From the IMG/VR virus record IMGVR_UViG_3300005529_000049, positions 1 to 49,788 of that record: a stretch of 49,788 bases of DNA, one strand, 5' to 3'. Of this stretch, positions 15,972-21,899 are shown one piece after another. Numbering within the stretch: the first letter of the stretch is position 1; every line of letters starts with the position of its first letter. The notes beneath the pieces are model-generated. The model was given only the letters and a program-made list of their open reading frames with translations. It was not told where the DNA came from and did no database searches. The position numbers and the translations under genes were made by a program. The stretch comes from a virus.

Positions 15972-16504
15972 GGCACAATCCGTATCGCCCACTGCTGTAC
16001 GCCGTGGCCGATGACTTCCCAACAAATGCCGGTATCGTCGGCGTACTCGCGCCAGGCGCGCTGCTCAAACTCCTCGCAGCCCTCAAACCCGTGCCACTCA
16101 TCAAACACCACGAACGTGCCCGGCTCGAGGTGCGGACCCACATATTTGAGGACAGTCGCCGTCGACGAATACAAATCGCAGTCGATGTGCACCAAACCCA
16201 CCCGTTTCGGGAACTCGAAACCCGGCAGGGTGTCTTCGAACATGCCCACAACGAGGGCGGCGCGCCGCCCAGGTTTCGGGGGTTTGCAGGCGAACATGCC
16301 CTTCGGGTAGCCGTCGCGCCAATCCTCCGGTAATCCCTGGAAGCTGTCGAACCCGATAACCGGCATCCGGGCGGCGATGACACGCAAGCTGTCGCCCGCA
16401 CCGACACCGAACTCCAAAGCCACACCGGTCGGTTTCATCGCCAAAACATGCCGCAGCACCGCATGGTGGTCGACAATGTACGAACCCAACTCGAAGCTAC
16501 TCAT
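15968..16504 (-). CDS. SAM-dependent methyltransferase, TylF-like
   Basis: 178 residues. Motif I is ALEFGVGAGDSLRVIA, followed by GFDSFQGLPEDW, GLVHIDCDLYSST and a PGTFVVFDEW strand. These match macrocin O-methyltransferase (TylF)-like class I enzymes that methylate sugars. With the two glycosyltransferases downstream it forms a likely glycan-modifying cassette. Both ends overlap neighbours as ATGA/GTGA. Confidence 0.83.
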   Translation of the reverse strand: MSSFELGSYIVDHHAVLRHVLAMKPTGVALEFGVGAGDSLRVIAARMPVIGFDSFQGLPEDWRDGYPKGMFACKPPKPGRRAALVVGMFEDTLPGFEFPKRVGLVHIDCDLYSSTATVLKYVGPHLEPGTFVVFDEWHGFEGCEEFEQRAWREYADDTGICWEVIGHGVQQWAIRIVP

Positions 16505-16899
16505 GTGTGGGGGCAGCCCGCATTCACGGCTGTGACGAGTTGCGGATTCACGTAAGCAGGCCCATCAGTCAAATTCACCCAAAACAACGGTTTACGGCAA
16601 CTCACACACAACACAGGTGTCGGCTGCCCATCCGGCACGACCGCGACCCGCAGATTCTCGAGCTCAGTATGTGAAACGATTTCGGACTGGCCCGCGGTTT
16701 CGATGAGATGCACAATCCCCTCACCGATCAGCTTCGCGGTGTTGTTGACCCGCTCAGCCATCTCCTCCGCCATCCCGGTAGTTCGGAACGCCGGCAACGG
16801 CACCGTGACAGGCGGCTGATTACTACCCTGATCGCCTGGATGCGGTATCCCCGCCGACAAATGCTGAGAAATCAACTCAGCGATCCGCTGATTAGGCAT
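16501..16899 (-). CDS. unknown 132-residue protein with CxxC
   Basis: Starts MPNQRIAELISQHLSAGIPH; ATG 16899 is preferred over TTG 16902. Contains AEEMAERVNNTAKLIGEGIVHLIE, resembling a helical segment often seen in actinophage proteins, and VLCVSCRKPLFWV, a zinc-knuckle-like motif with a later Cys in NAGCPHT. First gene after the structured gap at 16903-17030. Function unknown. Confidence 0.68.
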   Translation of the reverse strand: MPNQRIAELISQHLSAGIPHPGDQGSNQPPVTVPLPAFRTTGMAEEMAERVNNTAKLIGEGIVHLIETAGQSEIVSHTELENLRVAVVPDGQPTPVLCVSCRKPLFWVNLTDGPAYVNPQLVTAVNAGCPHT

Positions 16900-16902
16900 C
16901 AA

Positions 16903-17030
16903 TACGCGAGGAAGTAGTTTTCGGCGGATGGGGCCTGGGCAGAGGCCCCACTGTTTGACCCCATCGTATTTGGCATTCCATGCCGGGACTTAGCCCCATC
17001 CGCGTGACCAGTATACGGTTCGGCATCGGC
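16903..17030 (-). promoter_or_regulatory. promoter and strongly structured leader
   Basis: A TATACT -10 is seen in the leftward direction at 17015-17010; the -35 is poor (CCTACT at 17038-17033). The transcript would start with a leader holding nested inverted repeats: GCGGATGGGGC (about 16922-16932) with GCCCCATCCGC (about 16993-17003), an internal TGGGGCCT/AGGCCCCA hairpin, and GGCAT-TCC-ATGCC. These could be an attenuator, terminator pair or protein-binding RNA. Confidence 0.45.
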
Positions 17031-17174
17031 TTAGTAGGTGGTGACATGCACAACACCGTGCAGCAGCAACAGGACAACACCCACCACCAGCAGCAGCCAG
17101 CCGGCGCCGACGATCAACGGGTGTTTGAACAGCAGATAGCCGACCAGAAGCAGAACGATTCCGAGGATGATCAC
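17031..17174 (-). CDS. small two-helix membrane protein
   Basis: 47 residues from GTG 17174 (GTGA overlap): MIILGIVLLLVGYLLF, a short polar turn KHPLIVGAG, then WLLLVVGVVLLLLHGV. Two membrane spans joined by a tight loop, with no other domain. It could be holin-like or an envelope-targeted early protein; far from the lysis genes. Confidence 0.65.
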   Translation of the reverse strand: MIILGIVLLLVGYLLFKHPLIVGAGWLLLVVGVVLLLLHGVVHVTTY

Positions 17175-17338
17175 AGGTTCTCCGCTCTAGGTAGCTTCTC
17201 AATCAACCAATTCAGCCGACGCTCCGACACGGTTGCTTCATGCGCGTCACCAACAGTCCGCGCTGTACGTAGGCGCGCCAAAGTTGCGTGTAGATCCGTC
17301 ACCAACTGGGCGGGGATCAGCCGGGTCACTGTAGACAT
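17171..17338 (-). CDS. unknown 55-residue protein
   Basis: Starts MSTVTRLIPAQLVTDLHATL and ends IEKLPRAENL. Fully helical, with many Arg/Ala and Leu residues. ATG 17338 follows a 128-base gap that contains a terminator-like hairpin, so this and the next membrane protein may form a separate unit. No family recognised. Confidence 0.6.
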   Translation of the reverse strand: MSTVTRLIPAQLVTDLHATLARLRTARTVGDAHEATVSERRLNWLIEKLPRAENL

Positions 17339-17371
17339 GGCGGGCCTCGATTCGGGCCTCTGAAAAGGGGA

Positions 17372-17405
17372 AACGCCACCAGGGTTTGGGCACACTGATG
17401 GCGTT
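17372..17405 (-). terminator. probable early-operon terminator
   Basis: In leftward RNA AACGCCAUCAG (17405-17395) pairs with CUGGUGGCGUU (17382-17372), 11 bp with one G-U, followed by UCCCCUUUUC. It lies about 60 bases after the stop of the last gene of the long early operon. Confidence 0.6.
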
Positions 17406-17423
17406 AAACCCCGATGATAGCTA

Positions 17424-17436
17424 GTTTTCGCAGGTC
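17424..17436. repeat. 13-base direct repeat, copy 2
   Basis: GTTTTCGCAGGTC, identical to 13504-13516. Sits in the gap between the early operon and the gene starting at 17338, just upstream of the terminator hairpin in the leftward direction. Confidence 0.5.
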
Positions 17437-17466
17437 GCGCACTAACCGGGGGTTCGGCGTGTCGCG

Positions 17467-18093
17467 TCACTCCAAAACACCACTCGGCAGCGGATAGCCA
17501 AGCAAGTTTGACAAAAACAAGAAATGCTCTGGTGCCCAGTGGGCGTCGCAGTGCGGGTTGGCGCAGAAACAGCCGTGTGGGCCGATCTGCAACGCGGGTT
17601 GGCGTACCCGATCCCCCGCGGCGTCACGCTTATACACCACCGACAGCCCGCACGCCGGGCAGGCCGCCGGCAGCGTCCACTGCGGTGCCGGGTTCAACAA
17701 CTTGTCGATTTCTTTCGCCCAGAGCTCGAGGACGTGGGTGAATTGGGTGATGTAGCGGACGTCCTGCGGTCGCCAACCCCGCTTGCTTATCTCCCGTAGC
17801 CGCCCGACGGTGGGTGGGACACCGCGAAACGATGGCTGCTCAATCTCGATACGCGTGTCGATTTCGATACGCAGATTCAGGGCGTCGATCCACGACGGCG
17901 CCGTCGACTCCGTCACTCGGCGGCCGGAAATCTGCTCAGCCGGGGTCGCGTCCCAGAGTTGCATGTACAGCGACGGCCCGGAATGGCGCACGCCGTCGAT
18001 GTAGGTGTGCTTCGGATCAATCAACGCGCTGATAGCGTCCCGCAAAGCCCGCAAAACAACCGGCAGGGCGGCTTCCTGCTGTGGCGCGGTCAC
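17467..18093 (-). CDS. zinc-binding actinophage protein of unknown function
   Basis: 208 residues from GTG 18093 (GTGA overlap). The N-terminal two thirds are helical (VVLRALRDAISALI; VTQFTHVLELWAKEI-like). The C-terminus has ACPACGLSVVYKRDAAGDRV, GCFCANPHCDAHWAPE and FLSNLLGYPLP, a zinc ribbon of four or five cysteines followed by a short helix. This arrangement recurs in actinophage early operons, usually without assigned function. It is the last gene before the terminator. Confidence 0.75.
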   Translation of the reverse strand: MTAPQQEAALPVVLRALRDAISALIDPKHTYIDGVRHSGPSLYMQLWDATPAEQISGRRVTESTAPSWIDALNLRIEIDTRIEIEQPSFRGVPPTVGRLREISKRGWRPQDVRYITQFTHVLELWAKEIDKLLNPAPQWTLPAACPACGLSVVYKRDAAGDRVRQPALQIGPHGCFCANPHCDAHWAPEHFLFLSNLLGYPLPSGVLE

Positions 18094-18236
18094 GCTGTTT
18101 CCTCCAACGCTCCCCAGCACCAGCCGCACCACACACACACCACAAACGCCGGGACAGGCCACTTAGCAGGTGCCGATTTCGGTGCCGGGATGATGTCGGT
18201 TTGGCGCCACTGATGGCAATGTGGACACCACCTCAT
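18090..18236 (-). CDS. cysteine/tryptophan-rich small protein
   Basis: 48 residues: starts MRWCPHCHQWRQ and ends with VCVWCGWCWGALEETA. Two CxxC motifs (CPHC and CVWC) suggest a single zinc ribbon. ATGA and GTGA overlaps join it to its neighbours. Function unknown. Confidence 0.65.
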   Translation of the reverse strand: MRWCPHCHQWRQTDIIPAPKSAPAKWPVPAFVVCVWCGWCWGALEETA

Positions 18237-18427
18237 GCCGACCGCCGCCGCTTGATCCGCGACAGGCACGGCAAATGCCTGAACCGTGTCTCCTTGACTG
18301 GCCCGTTGTCGACCTCAAAGGTGCACCGATCCCCTGGGTGGGCACCGCAATTCGGGCACTCCCAATCCAGCACACCGTCATACGGAGAACCCCGATAACG
18401 TCCGCCGAGCTCGTCGTAGGCGCTCAT
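18233..18427 (-). CDS. phage zinc-finger protein, CPxCxAxPGxxC family
   Basis: 64 residues starting MSAYDELGGRYRG. The motif WECPNCGAHPGDRCT, followed by a Gly-containing hairpin and RFRHLPCLSRI, gives CxxC-x6-C-Hxx(C/R). The same pattern is in the products of 20515-20691 and 22546-22722, so this is one of three related copies. ATG 18427 directly abuts the preceding TGA. Probably nucleic-acid binding, by motif only. Confidence 0.72.
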   Translation of the reverse strand: MSAYDELGGRYRGSPYDGVLDWECPNCGAHPGDRCTFEVDNGPVKETRFRHLPCLSRIKRRRSA

Positions 18428-18619
18428 TCAGCACCCCCATTTGTCGAGGACAGCGATAGTCGGACAAGGCCAGGACAGGCCGCAGTGGTGGCAGAATCCA
18501 CACCGGTCCTGGTGATCGTTGTGCAGTTCCCGTATCTCAGCGACAGCGCGCTCTAGCTTCTGGTCGCGTGTGAGCGGAACTGCTGCACCTTGCGGGCCAC
18601 TGGTATAGCTGCCACTCAT
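18428..18619 (-). CDS. 63-residue zinc-ribbon protein
   Basis: Starts MSGSYTSGPQGAAVPLTRDQ; ATG 18619 is set by the repeated boundary element, whose GGGAG is eight bases upstream. A helix (LERAVAEIRELHNDH) precedes DRCGFCHHCGLSWPC, a candidate zinc knuckle. Closely packed with its neighbours. Function unknown. Confidence 0.68.
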   Translation of the reverse strand: MSGSYTSGPQGAAVPLTRDQKLERAVAEIRELHNDHQDRCGFCHHCGLSWPCPTIAVLDKWGC

Positions 18620-18633
18620 TCGGTTTTCTCCCA
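18616..18633 (-). repeat. gene-boundary repeat, copy A
   Basis: Leftward strand reads GGGAGAAAACCGAATGA. It encodes the final WEKTE of the upstream gene, then overlaps stop TGA with the next ATG, and supplies that ATG with a GGGAG ribosome site. Matches copies B and C. Confidence 0.8.
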
Positions 18634-18771
18634 CCTGTAGACCGGGTTCGTGTAACCCGGCCCCTCATAGGACAAGTCGTAAATCCAGTGCGCATCGCAG
18701 TCTGGACAAGTCCAGCCGACCCAACACTCGTGATATTCGGGCAGAACGCATACGTGGGGGCGCTCACTCAT
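18616..18771 (-). CDS. 51-residue zinc-ribbon protein ending WEKTE
   Basis: Starts MSERPHVCVLPEYHECWVGW and has WTCPDCDAHWIYDL, a CxxC-type zinc motif of the kind used in many small actinophage proteins. Its start lies in boundary repeat B and its last codons in boundary repeat A, so both ends are defined by copies of the same element. Confidence 0.7.
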   Translation of the reverse strand: MSERPHVCVLPEYHECWVGWTCPDCDAHWIYDLSYEGPGYTNPVYRWEKTE

Positions 18772-18787
18772 TCGGTTTTCTCCCAAC
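18768..18787 (-). repeat. gene-boundary repeat, copy B
   Basis: Leftward GTTGGGAGAAAACCGAATGA, identical over 20 bases to copy C and over 18 to copy A. Contains ribosome site, end of the upstream frame and start of the downstream frame. Confidence 0.85.
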
Positions 18788-18944
18788 ACTGATGCCGAAC
18801 GGTTTGCACGCCCTCATTGACATTGGTCTCACACCAAGGGCCACAGTGACAATCGACGTGCAAGCGATGATTGCCGACATGTACTTGCAGTGTCGGATTC
18901 CAGGTCAGTTGCGTGCCGTCTGGGAAGTAGTGAACCTGTCTCAT
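18768..18944 (-). CDS. 58-residue protein ending WEKTE
   Basis: Starts MRQVHYFPDGTQLTWNPTLQ at ATG 18944 (ATGA overlap) and ends HQCWEKTE. The centre has HVDCHCGPWCET, a Cys/His cluster. The final codons are encoded by boundary repeat B. Unrelated to the other WEKTE-ending gene except in that tail. Function unknown. Confidence 0.68.
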   Translation of the reverse strand: MRQVHYFPDGTQLTWNPTLQVHVGNHRLHVDCHCGPWCETNVNEGVQTVRHQCWEKTE

Positions 18945-19123
18945 GTTGGCGGTGTGCCGTTCGCCGCGAGAGCTTCGAGAATTTCGTCGGCCACCATGTT
19001 GCACCACGGCCACACCCCGTCGCTGTAGTCCGCAGTGGCGTTTGATCGCAAAACCTGCGCTATGACGCGGCGTGGCTCTTGACGCCCGAGCCGGTGGCCT
19101 TTTGCATTGCCCTGCAATTTCAT
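18941..19123 (-). CDS. 60-residue unknown protein
   Basis: Starts MKLQGNAKGHRLGRQEPRRV at ATG 19123, placed by boundary repeat C. The basic N-terminus is followed by a helix ending NMVADEILEALAANG, which resembles the common C-terminal helix of small actinophage proteins. Ends by ATGA overlap. No family recognised. Confidence 0.65.
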   Translation of the reverse strand: MKLQGNAKGHRLGRQEPRRVIAQVLRSNATADYSDGVWPWCNMVADEILEALAANGTPPT

Positions 19124-19139
19124 TCGGTTTTCTCCCAAC
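19120..19139 (-). repeat. gene-boundary repeat, copy C
   Basis: Leftward GTTGGGAGAAAACCGAATGA. It serves the start at 19123. A shorter related core, GAGAAAACCG, lies at about 19172-19181 on the same strand and may be a decayed copy. Confidence 0.85.
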
Positions 19140-19188
19140 CCCGCTGCACAAACCGCGACACCAGCGACCCACGGTTTTCTCGGACCTC

Positions 19189-19596
19189 TCAGACATCAGG
19201 CGCACCTTTCGCTCTCATGTCAGCGACGAACCTGATCGCCATAGCACCCACCTGTATCGCCTCTCTGATGGCGTGCTCAACATCGTTGGCTTTCACGTCA
19301 TCCCACAATTCGTCAAGCTCTTCCGCGATCACCGCGTAACCCTCGTGGCTACTGTTGAACGGGGCGAATCGCCGCCGAGCCGACGCTGCTTCGGCCAGCA
19401 GTTGTGCCGCTGCGGCGGCGTAAGGATCGGGCGCACACTCGCCGATCGCCGCCTTGACATCGCGTACCAGGCAGCGGGTCGTGACGGAGTTGTAACTGTC
19501 GTAGAGGTCGGGGTCGCGCAGAACCTCTTGGATGCGGGCAAGCGCCAATTCGGCGTGGGTGATGCGATATTGCTCTCGTAGACCAGGCTCAGACAT
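19189..19596 (-). CDS. 135-residue helical unknown protein
   Basis: Starts MSEPGLREQYRITHAELALA; eight-base overlap with the upstream gene. Features include FNSSHEGYAVIAEELDELWDDVK, an acidic motif of a type recurrent in actinophage and actinobacterial proteins, and a final helix. After its TGA the same frame continues for 22 codons and ends WEKTE at boundary repeat C, suggesting the stop shortened an originally longer gene. Confidence 0.7.
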   Translation of the reverse strand: MSEPGLREQYRITHAELALARIQEVLRDPDLYDSYNSVTTRCLVRDVKAAIGECAPDPYAAAAAQLLAEAASARRRFAPFNSSHEGYAVIAEELDELWDDVKANDVEHAIREAIQVGAMAIRFVADMRAKGAPDV

Positions 19597-19729
19597 TGGT
19601 CCACCACGGCGTCAATCGCCCTCGCTCCTGCTCGGTGAAGCATTTGCGGCACCAGCGCCATTCTTTGAATGCCGTGGTTCGCTCTATCTGCCACACATGC
19701 TGGCAGGGTTGTACGGGCTGTTCAGGCAT
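19589..19729 (-). CDS. 46-residue zinc-ribbon microprotein
   Basis: Starts MPEQPVQPCQHVWQIERTTA and has WCRKCFTEQ, so a C-x-H and CxxC set fits one zinc ion. Overlaps both neighbours by eight bases. Similar H/C-type one-ribbon proteins are frequent in phage early operons. Confidence 0.65.
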   Translation of the reverse strand: MPEQPVQPCQHVWQIERTTAFKEWRWCRKCFTEQERGRLTPWWTNV

Positions 19730-20066
19730 CGCCCACCTCCGCAGCATGTTCCGACATGCAGACCCGGCGATGCTCTTCCTCATGCCACGGACATGCGCCG
19801 CTTGTGCGCGGCATTTTTCCGCCGAGGTATTCGTCAACGAGATCATCCGTCGTGCGGTCGTCGCCATCTTTTATCAAGCCCGAGAATTCCAGCCAGTCGC
19901 AGAACTCTTGCAGATTGTCGCGGTCATGCCCTGGTGGCACTACGGTGTACCCGGCCTCCCTCAATGCAGCCAGAACGCTTTTCGCGTACAGCTTGGCGTC
20001 GATCACTTCGCCAGTCCCGAGGATTTTCGCCAGCACTTCTGCTGGTGTGGGTTGGGGGTCAGACAT
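19722..20066 (-). CDS. 114-residue unknown protein
   Basis: ATG 20066 has GGAG about six bases upstream and is preferred to GTG 20069. Starts MSDPQPTPAEVLAKILGTGE; middle VLAALREAGYTVVPPGHDR is a pattern often found in mycobacteriophage small proteins; the end is CPWHEEEHRRVCMSEH, with a possible Cys/His metal site. Function unknown. Confidence 0.68.
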   Translation of the reverse strand: MSDPQPTPAEVLAKILGTGEVIDAKLYAKSVLAALREAGYTVVPPGHDRDNLQEFCDWLEFSGLIKDGDDRTTDDLVDEYLGGKMPRTSGACPWHEEEHRRVCMSEHAAEVGDA

Positions 20067-20148
20067 CACGATCTCCGTAGATGTAGTTGTGAAGCAGACA
20101 GAGGAGATACCCGGCGAGGAACGCCAAAATGCACCATGCGACGGTCAT
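20059..20148 (-). CDS. 29-residue single-span membrane peptide
   Basis: ATG 20148 overlaps the WhiB stop (ATGA) and its own stop overlaps the next gene by eight bases. The peptide MTVAWCILAFLAGYLLCLLH plus nine polar residues is one membrane span. Its neat overlaps argue it is translated, but size keeps confidence moderate. Confidence 0.5.
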   Translation of the reverse strand: MTVAWCILAFLAGYLLCLLHNYIYGDRDV

Positions 20149-20522
20149 GCGATGCCTTTCCGTCGTCGTTGTCGTTTGATTTCCTGCCGCTGCAACGGCG
20201 ACTTACCACCCCAGACACCGAACTGCTCATTATGTGAGATAGCCCAATCCAGACACTCCGCCCTGACGTCACACAGTTGGCACACCCGAAACGCCTCCCC
20301 CAAATGCCGCCCCCGGTGGGTGGTGTAGAACAGGTCCGAACCTGTCTCCCGGCACAACGCGTCATCCATCCACGCCGGCGCCGCCTCAGCCACCGGCGGC
20401 GGATCAGCCCTCAACCAACGAAACACCGACCGCTCCGACACCCCAAACCGGCGCGCAATCCTCGCCGCATCCCAGCCCCGCGACGACAACCAATGCGCCT
20501 GAACACGCCTACCATCAGCCAT
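20145..20522 (-). CDS. WhiB-family regulator with N-terminal HTH
   Basis: Iron-sulphur transcription factor confined to actinobacteria and their phages. 125 residues. Residues 10-40 (AHWLSSRGWDAARIARRFGV, SERSVFRWL) look like a helix-turn-helix. Residues 50-106 are the WhiB core with Cys57, Cys81, Cys84 and Cys90 (C-x23-CxxC-x5-C) and GVWGG turn (102-106), then a basic tail KRQRRRKG. The added HTH is unusual for WhiB proteins. It may bias host transcription, as reported for mycobacteriophage TM4 WhiBTM4. Confidence 0.9.
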   Translation of the reverse strand: MADGRRVQAHWLSSRGWDAARIARRFGVSERSVFRWLRADPPPVAEAAPAWMDDALCRETGSDLFYTTHRGRHLGEAFRVCQLCDVRAECLDWAISHNEQFGVWGGKSPLQRQEIKRQRRRKGIA

Positions 20523-20691
20523 GACACACCTTCGTCCGATTGATACACGGGACACGTTTCGGCTTGCCGTTCAACGAGTTCACACACCTCACACCCGGCT
20601 TGGCGCGGCACGTCGGGCACTCCCACTGCTCACAGCCGCCATACAAATCCGGGGTTCGCCAACCCCCGTAATCCTCATACGTTTCACGCAT
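20515..20691 (-). CDS. phage zinc-finger protein, CPxCxAxPGxxC family
   Basis: 58 residues from ATG 20691: MRETYEDYGGWRTPDLYGG, then WECPTCRAKPGVRCV, a short GKP hairpin and CINRTKVCHG. Same finger as in 18233-18427 and 22546-22722. Overlaps the replication-like gene and the WhiB gene by eight bases. Confidence 0.72.
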   Translation of the reverse strand: MRETYEDYGGWRTPDLYGGCEQWECPTCRAKPGVRCVNSLNGKPKRVPCINRTKVCHG

Positions 20692-21499
20692 GAGACACGC
20701 TCCTGCACTCGCAGCGCGTAACAGCGTCATCGCCGCACTCGAGCTGGCCTGTACCGCCGCAGATAGTGCAGGATTCGATGCGGGCCTTCGCATCACGCTT
20801 CCGCGCAAGCTCGTCAGCCTGCAACGCCTGGAGAGCGGCTTCGTGTTTCTCCCTGGCACGTTTACACGCACCACACGGATGATCGGTGCCTTCGGGATGC
20901 CGTGAACAGAATCGGGGTGGTGGTTCGCCTACTTGCGTAAGTTCCCCCCCAAAATTAACCAAAGAATTATTTGGGTTTGGGTTTGGGGTTGGGGTGTCGC
21001 GTACGTGCTCCGTACGTAATGCATTACCAACACCGTTACCAACGTCGTTACCGCCCTTGCGTCCTTCCCGCCACGCCTCCACACGCTTCCGGTTGGCCTC
21101 AGCCTTCGCTTCAACCTCAGCCTTGGAGGGCTGAAACTTCAGATAGTCGTGGATCAGGTACTCATTCGATGCGGGCTCCCCCCCATCCTCGCGGGAATGG
21201 CATTCGTCGCAGTCATGGCCCGACTCATGCCACAGGTCCGCAGCCACCATCCACGAGATAACCAGCTTCGCGGCATCCTCCCCATCCACACCAGCGCCGA
21301 ACAGTTCGCCTTGCACTGTGGTGACACCGATGCCGTCGAAGTCCAGCAGCAGTTTCGCTTTGTTCTTAGCGAAATACCCGTCTGAGAGTTTGCGGTTGCA
21401 GAACCCCATCGCCGCGAAGTACAGCGCGACACCGAGCGGCCCGACCAGCCCTAGCTTGTCGTTGTCGTAGAAATCATCGGAAACCCGTATCCAACCCAC
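20684..21499 (-). CDS. replication initiator-like protein
   Basis: 271 residues from GTG 21499. The N-terminus WIRVSDDFYDNDKLGLVGPL and GFCNRKLSDGYFAKNK form a winged-helix region of the kind found at the start of many actinophage replication proteins. The linker is Asn/Pro-rich. The C-terminus carries CSRHPEGTDHPCGACKRARE, a helix, and CTICGGTGQLECG...RCEC (zinc ribbon). No polymerase or helicase gene was found, so it may recruit host machinery. Preceded by a six-codon ATG frame whose TAG overlaps this GTG (TAGTG), suggesting re-initiation. Confidence 0.72.
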   Translation of the reverse strand: MGWIRVSDDFYDNDKLGLVGPLGVALYFAAMGFCNRKLSDGYFAKNKAKLLLDFDGIGVTTVQGELFGAGVDGEDAAKLVISWMVAADLWHESGHDCDECHSREDGGEPASNEYLIHDYLKFQPSKAEVEAKAEANRKRVEAWREGRKGGNDVGNGVGNALRTEHVRDTPTPNPNPNNSLVNFGGELTQVGEPPPRFCSRHPEGTDHPCGACKRAREKHEAALQALQADELARKRDAKARIESCTICGGTGQLECGDDAVTRCECRSVSHA

Positions 21500-21515
21500 T
21501 AGCCGACCACCTCGC

Positions 21516-21899
21516 TCATGCTGGTTTCCTGTCTGGTGCTGGGATGAACACCACACCCCCCGAATCCGACAACAAAGCCCACTTACCGCGATACATCACT
21601 GGTACTTCTGACGGGGTTTTGTGTTGCGGCACAAGCCAACCCAACTCCCGCGCCCGCTCAGGATGCTCAGTGATCCACCTATGGTCGGCGCTGCACACCA
21701 TCAACCCGTTCGCGGCGAGATTCGTGTCCGACCGTCCTGACCCACCCATGCCCCTGTTACGGCGATGGTGTGCCTCCGTCGCATGGGCGCCCTGACACAG
21801 CGCCATCACCTCGCAGACCGGGCCGGCGGTCCCGAAGCCGCGGCAATTGGACGCCCTGACCTTCAGAATGGTTCGTACGCTTTCAGGGAATCCGGTCAT
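21516..21899 (-). CDS. HNH endonuclease-like protein
   Basis: 127 residues from ATG 21899 (ATGA). CRGFGTAGPVCEVMALC begins a metal-binding region; AHHRRNRGMGGSGRSDTNLA, NGLMVCSADHRWITEHP and ARELGWLV form the HNH core typical of actinophages (HHRR, N, DH). Immediately follows a second HNH gene. A role in recombination or junction cleavage is possible. Confidence 0.83.
   Translation of the reverse strand: MTGFPESVRTILKVRASNCRGFGTAGPVCEVMALCQGAHATEAHHRRNRGMGGSGRSDTNLAANGLMVCSADHRWITEHPERARELGWLVPQHKTPSEVPVMYRGKWALLSDSGGVVFIPAPDRKPA

Noticed and set aside
16903-17030. tRNA or attachment site in the structured gap
   Set aside because: The stems do not form a cloverleaf, no CCA-adjacent acceptor stem is seen, and there is no integrase to use an attachment site.
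18945-19205. Extended frame upstream of the 18768-18944 gene
   Set aside because: It runs out of frame through the better-supported 18941-19123 gene and lacks a ribosome site.
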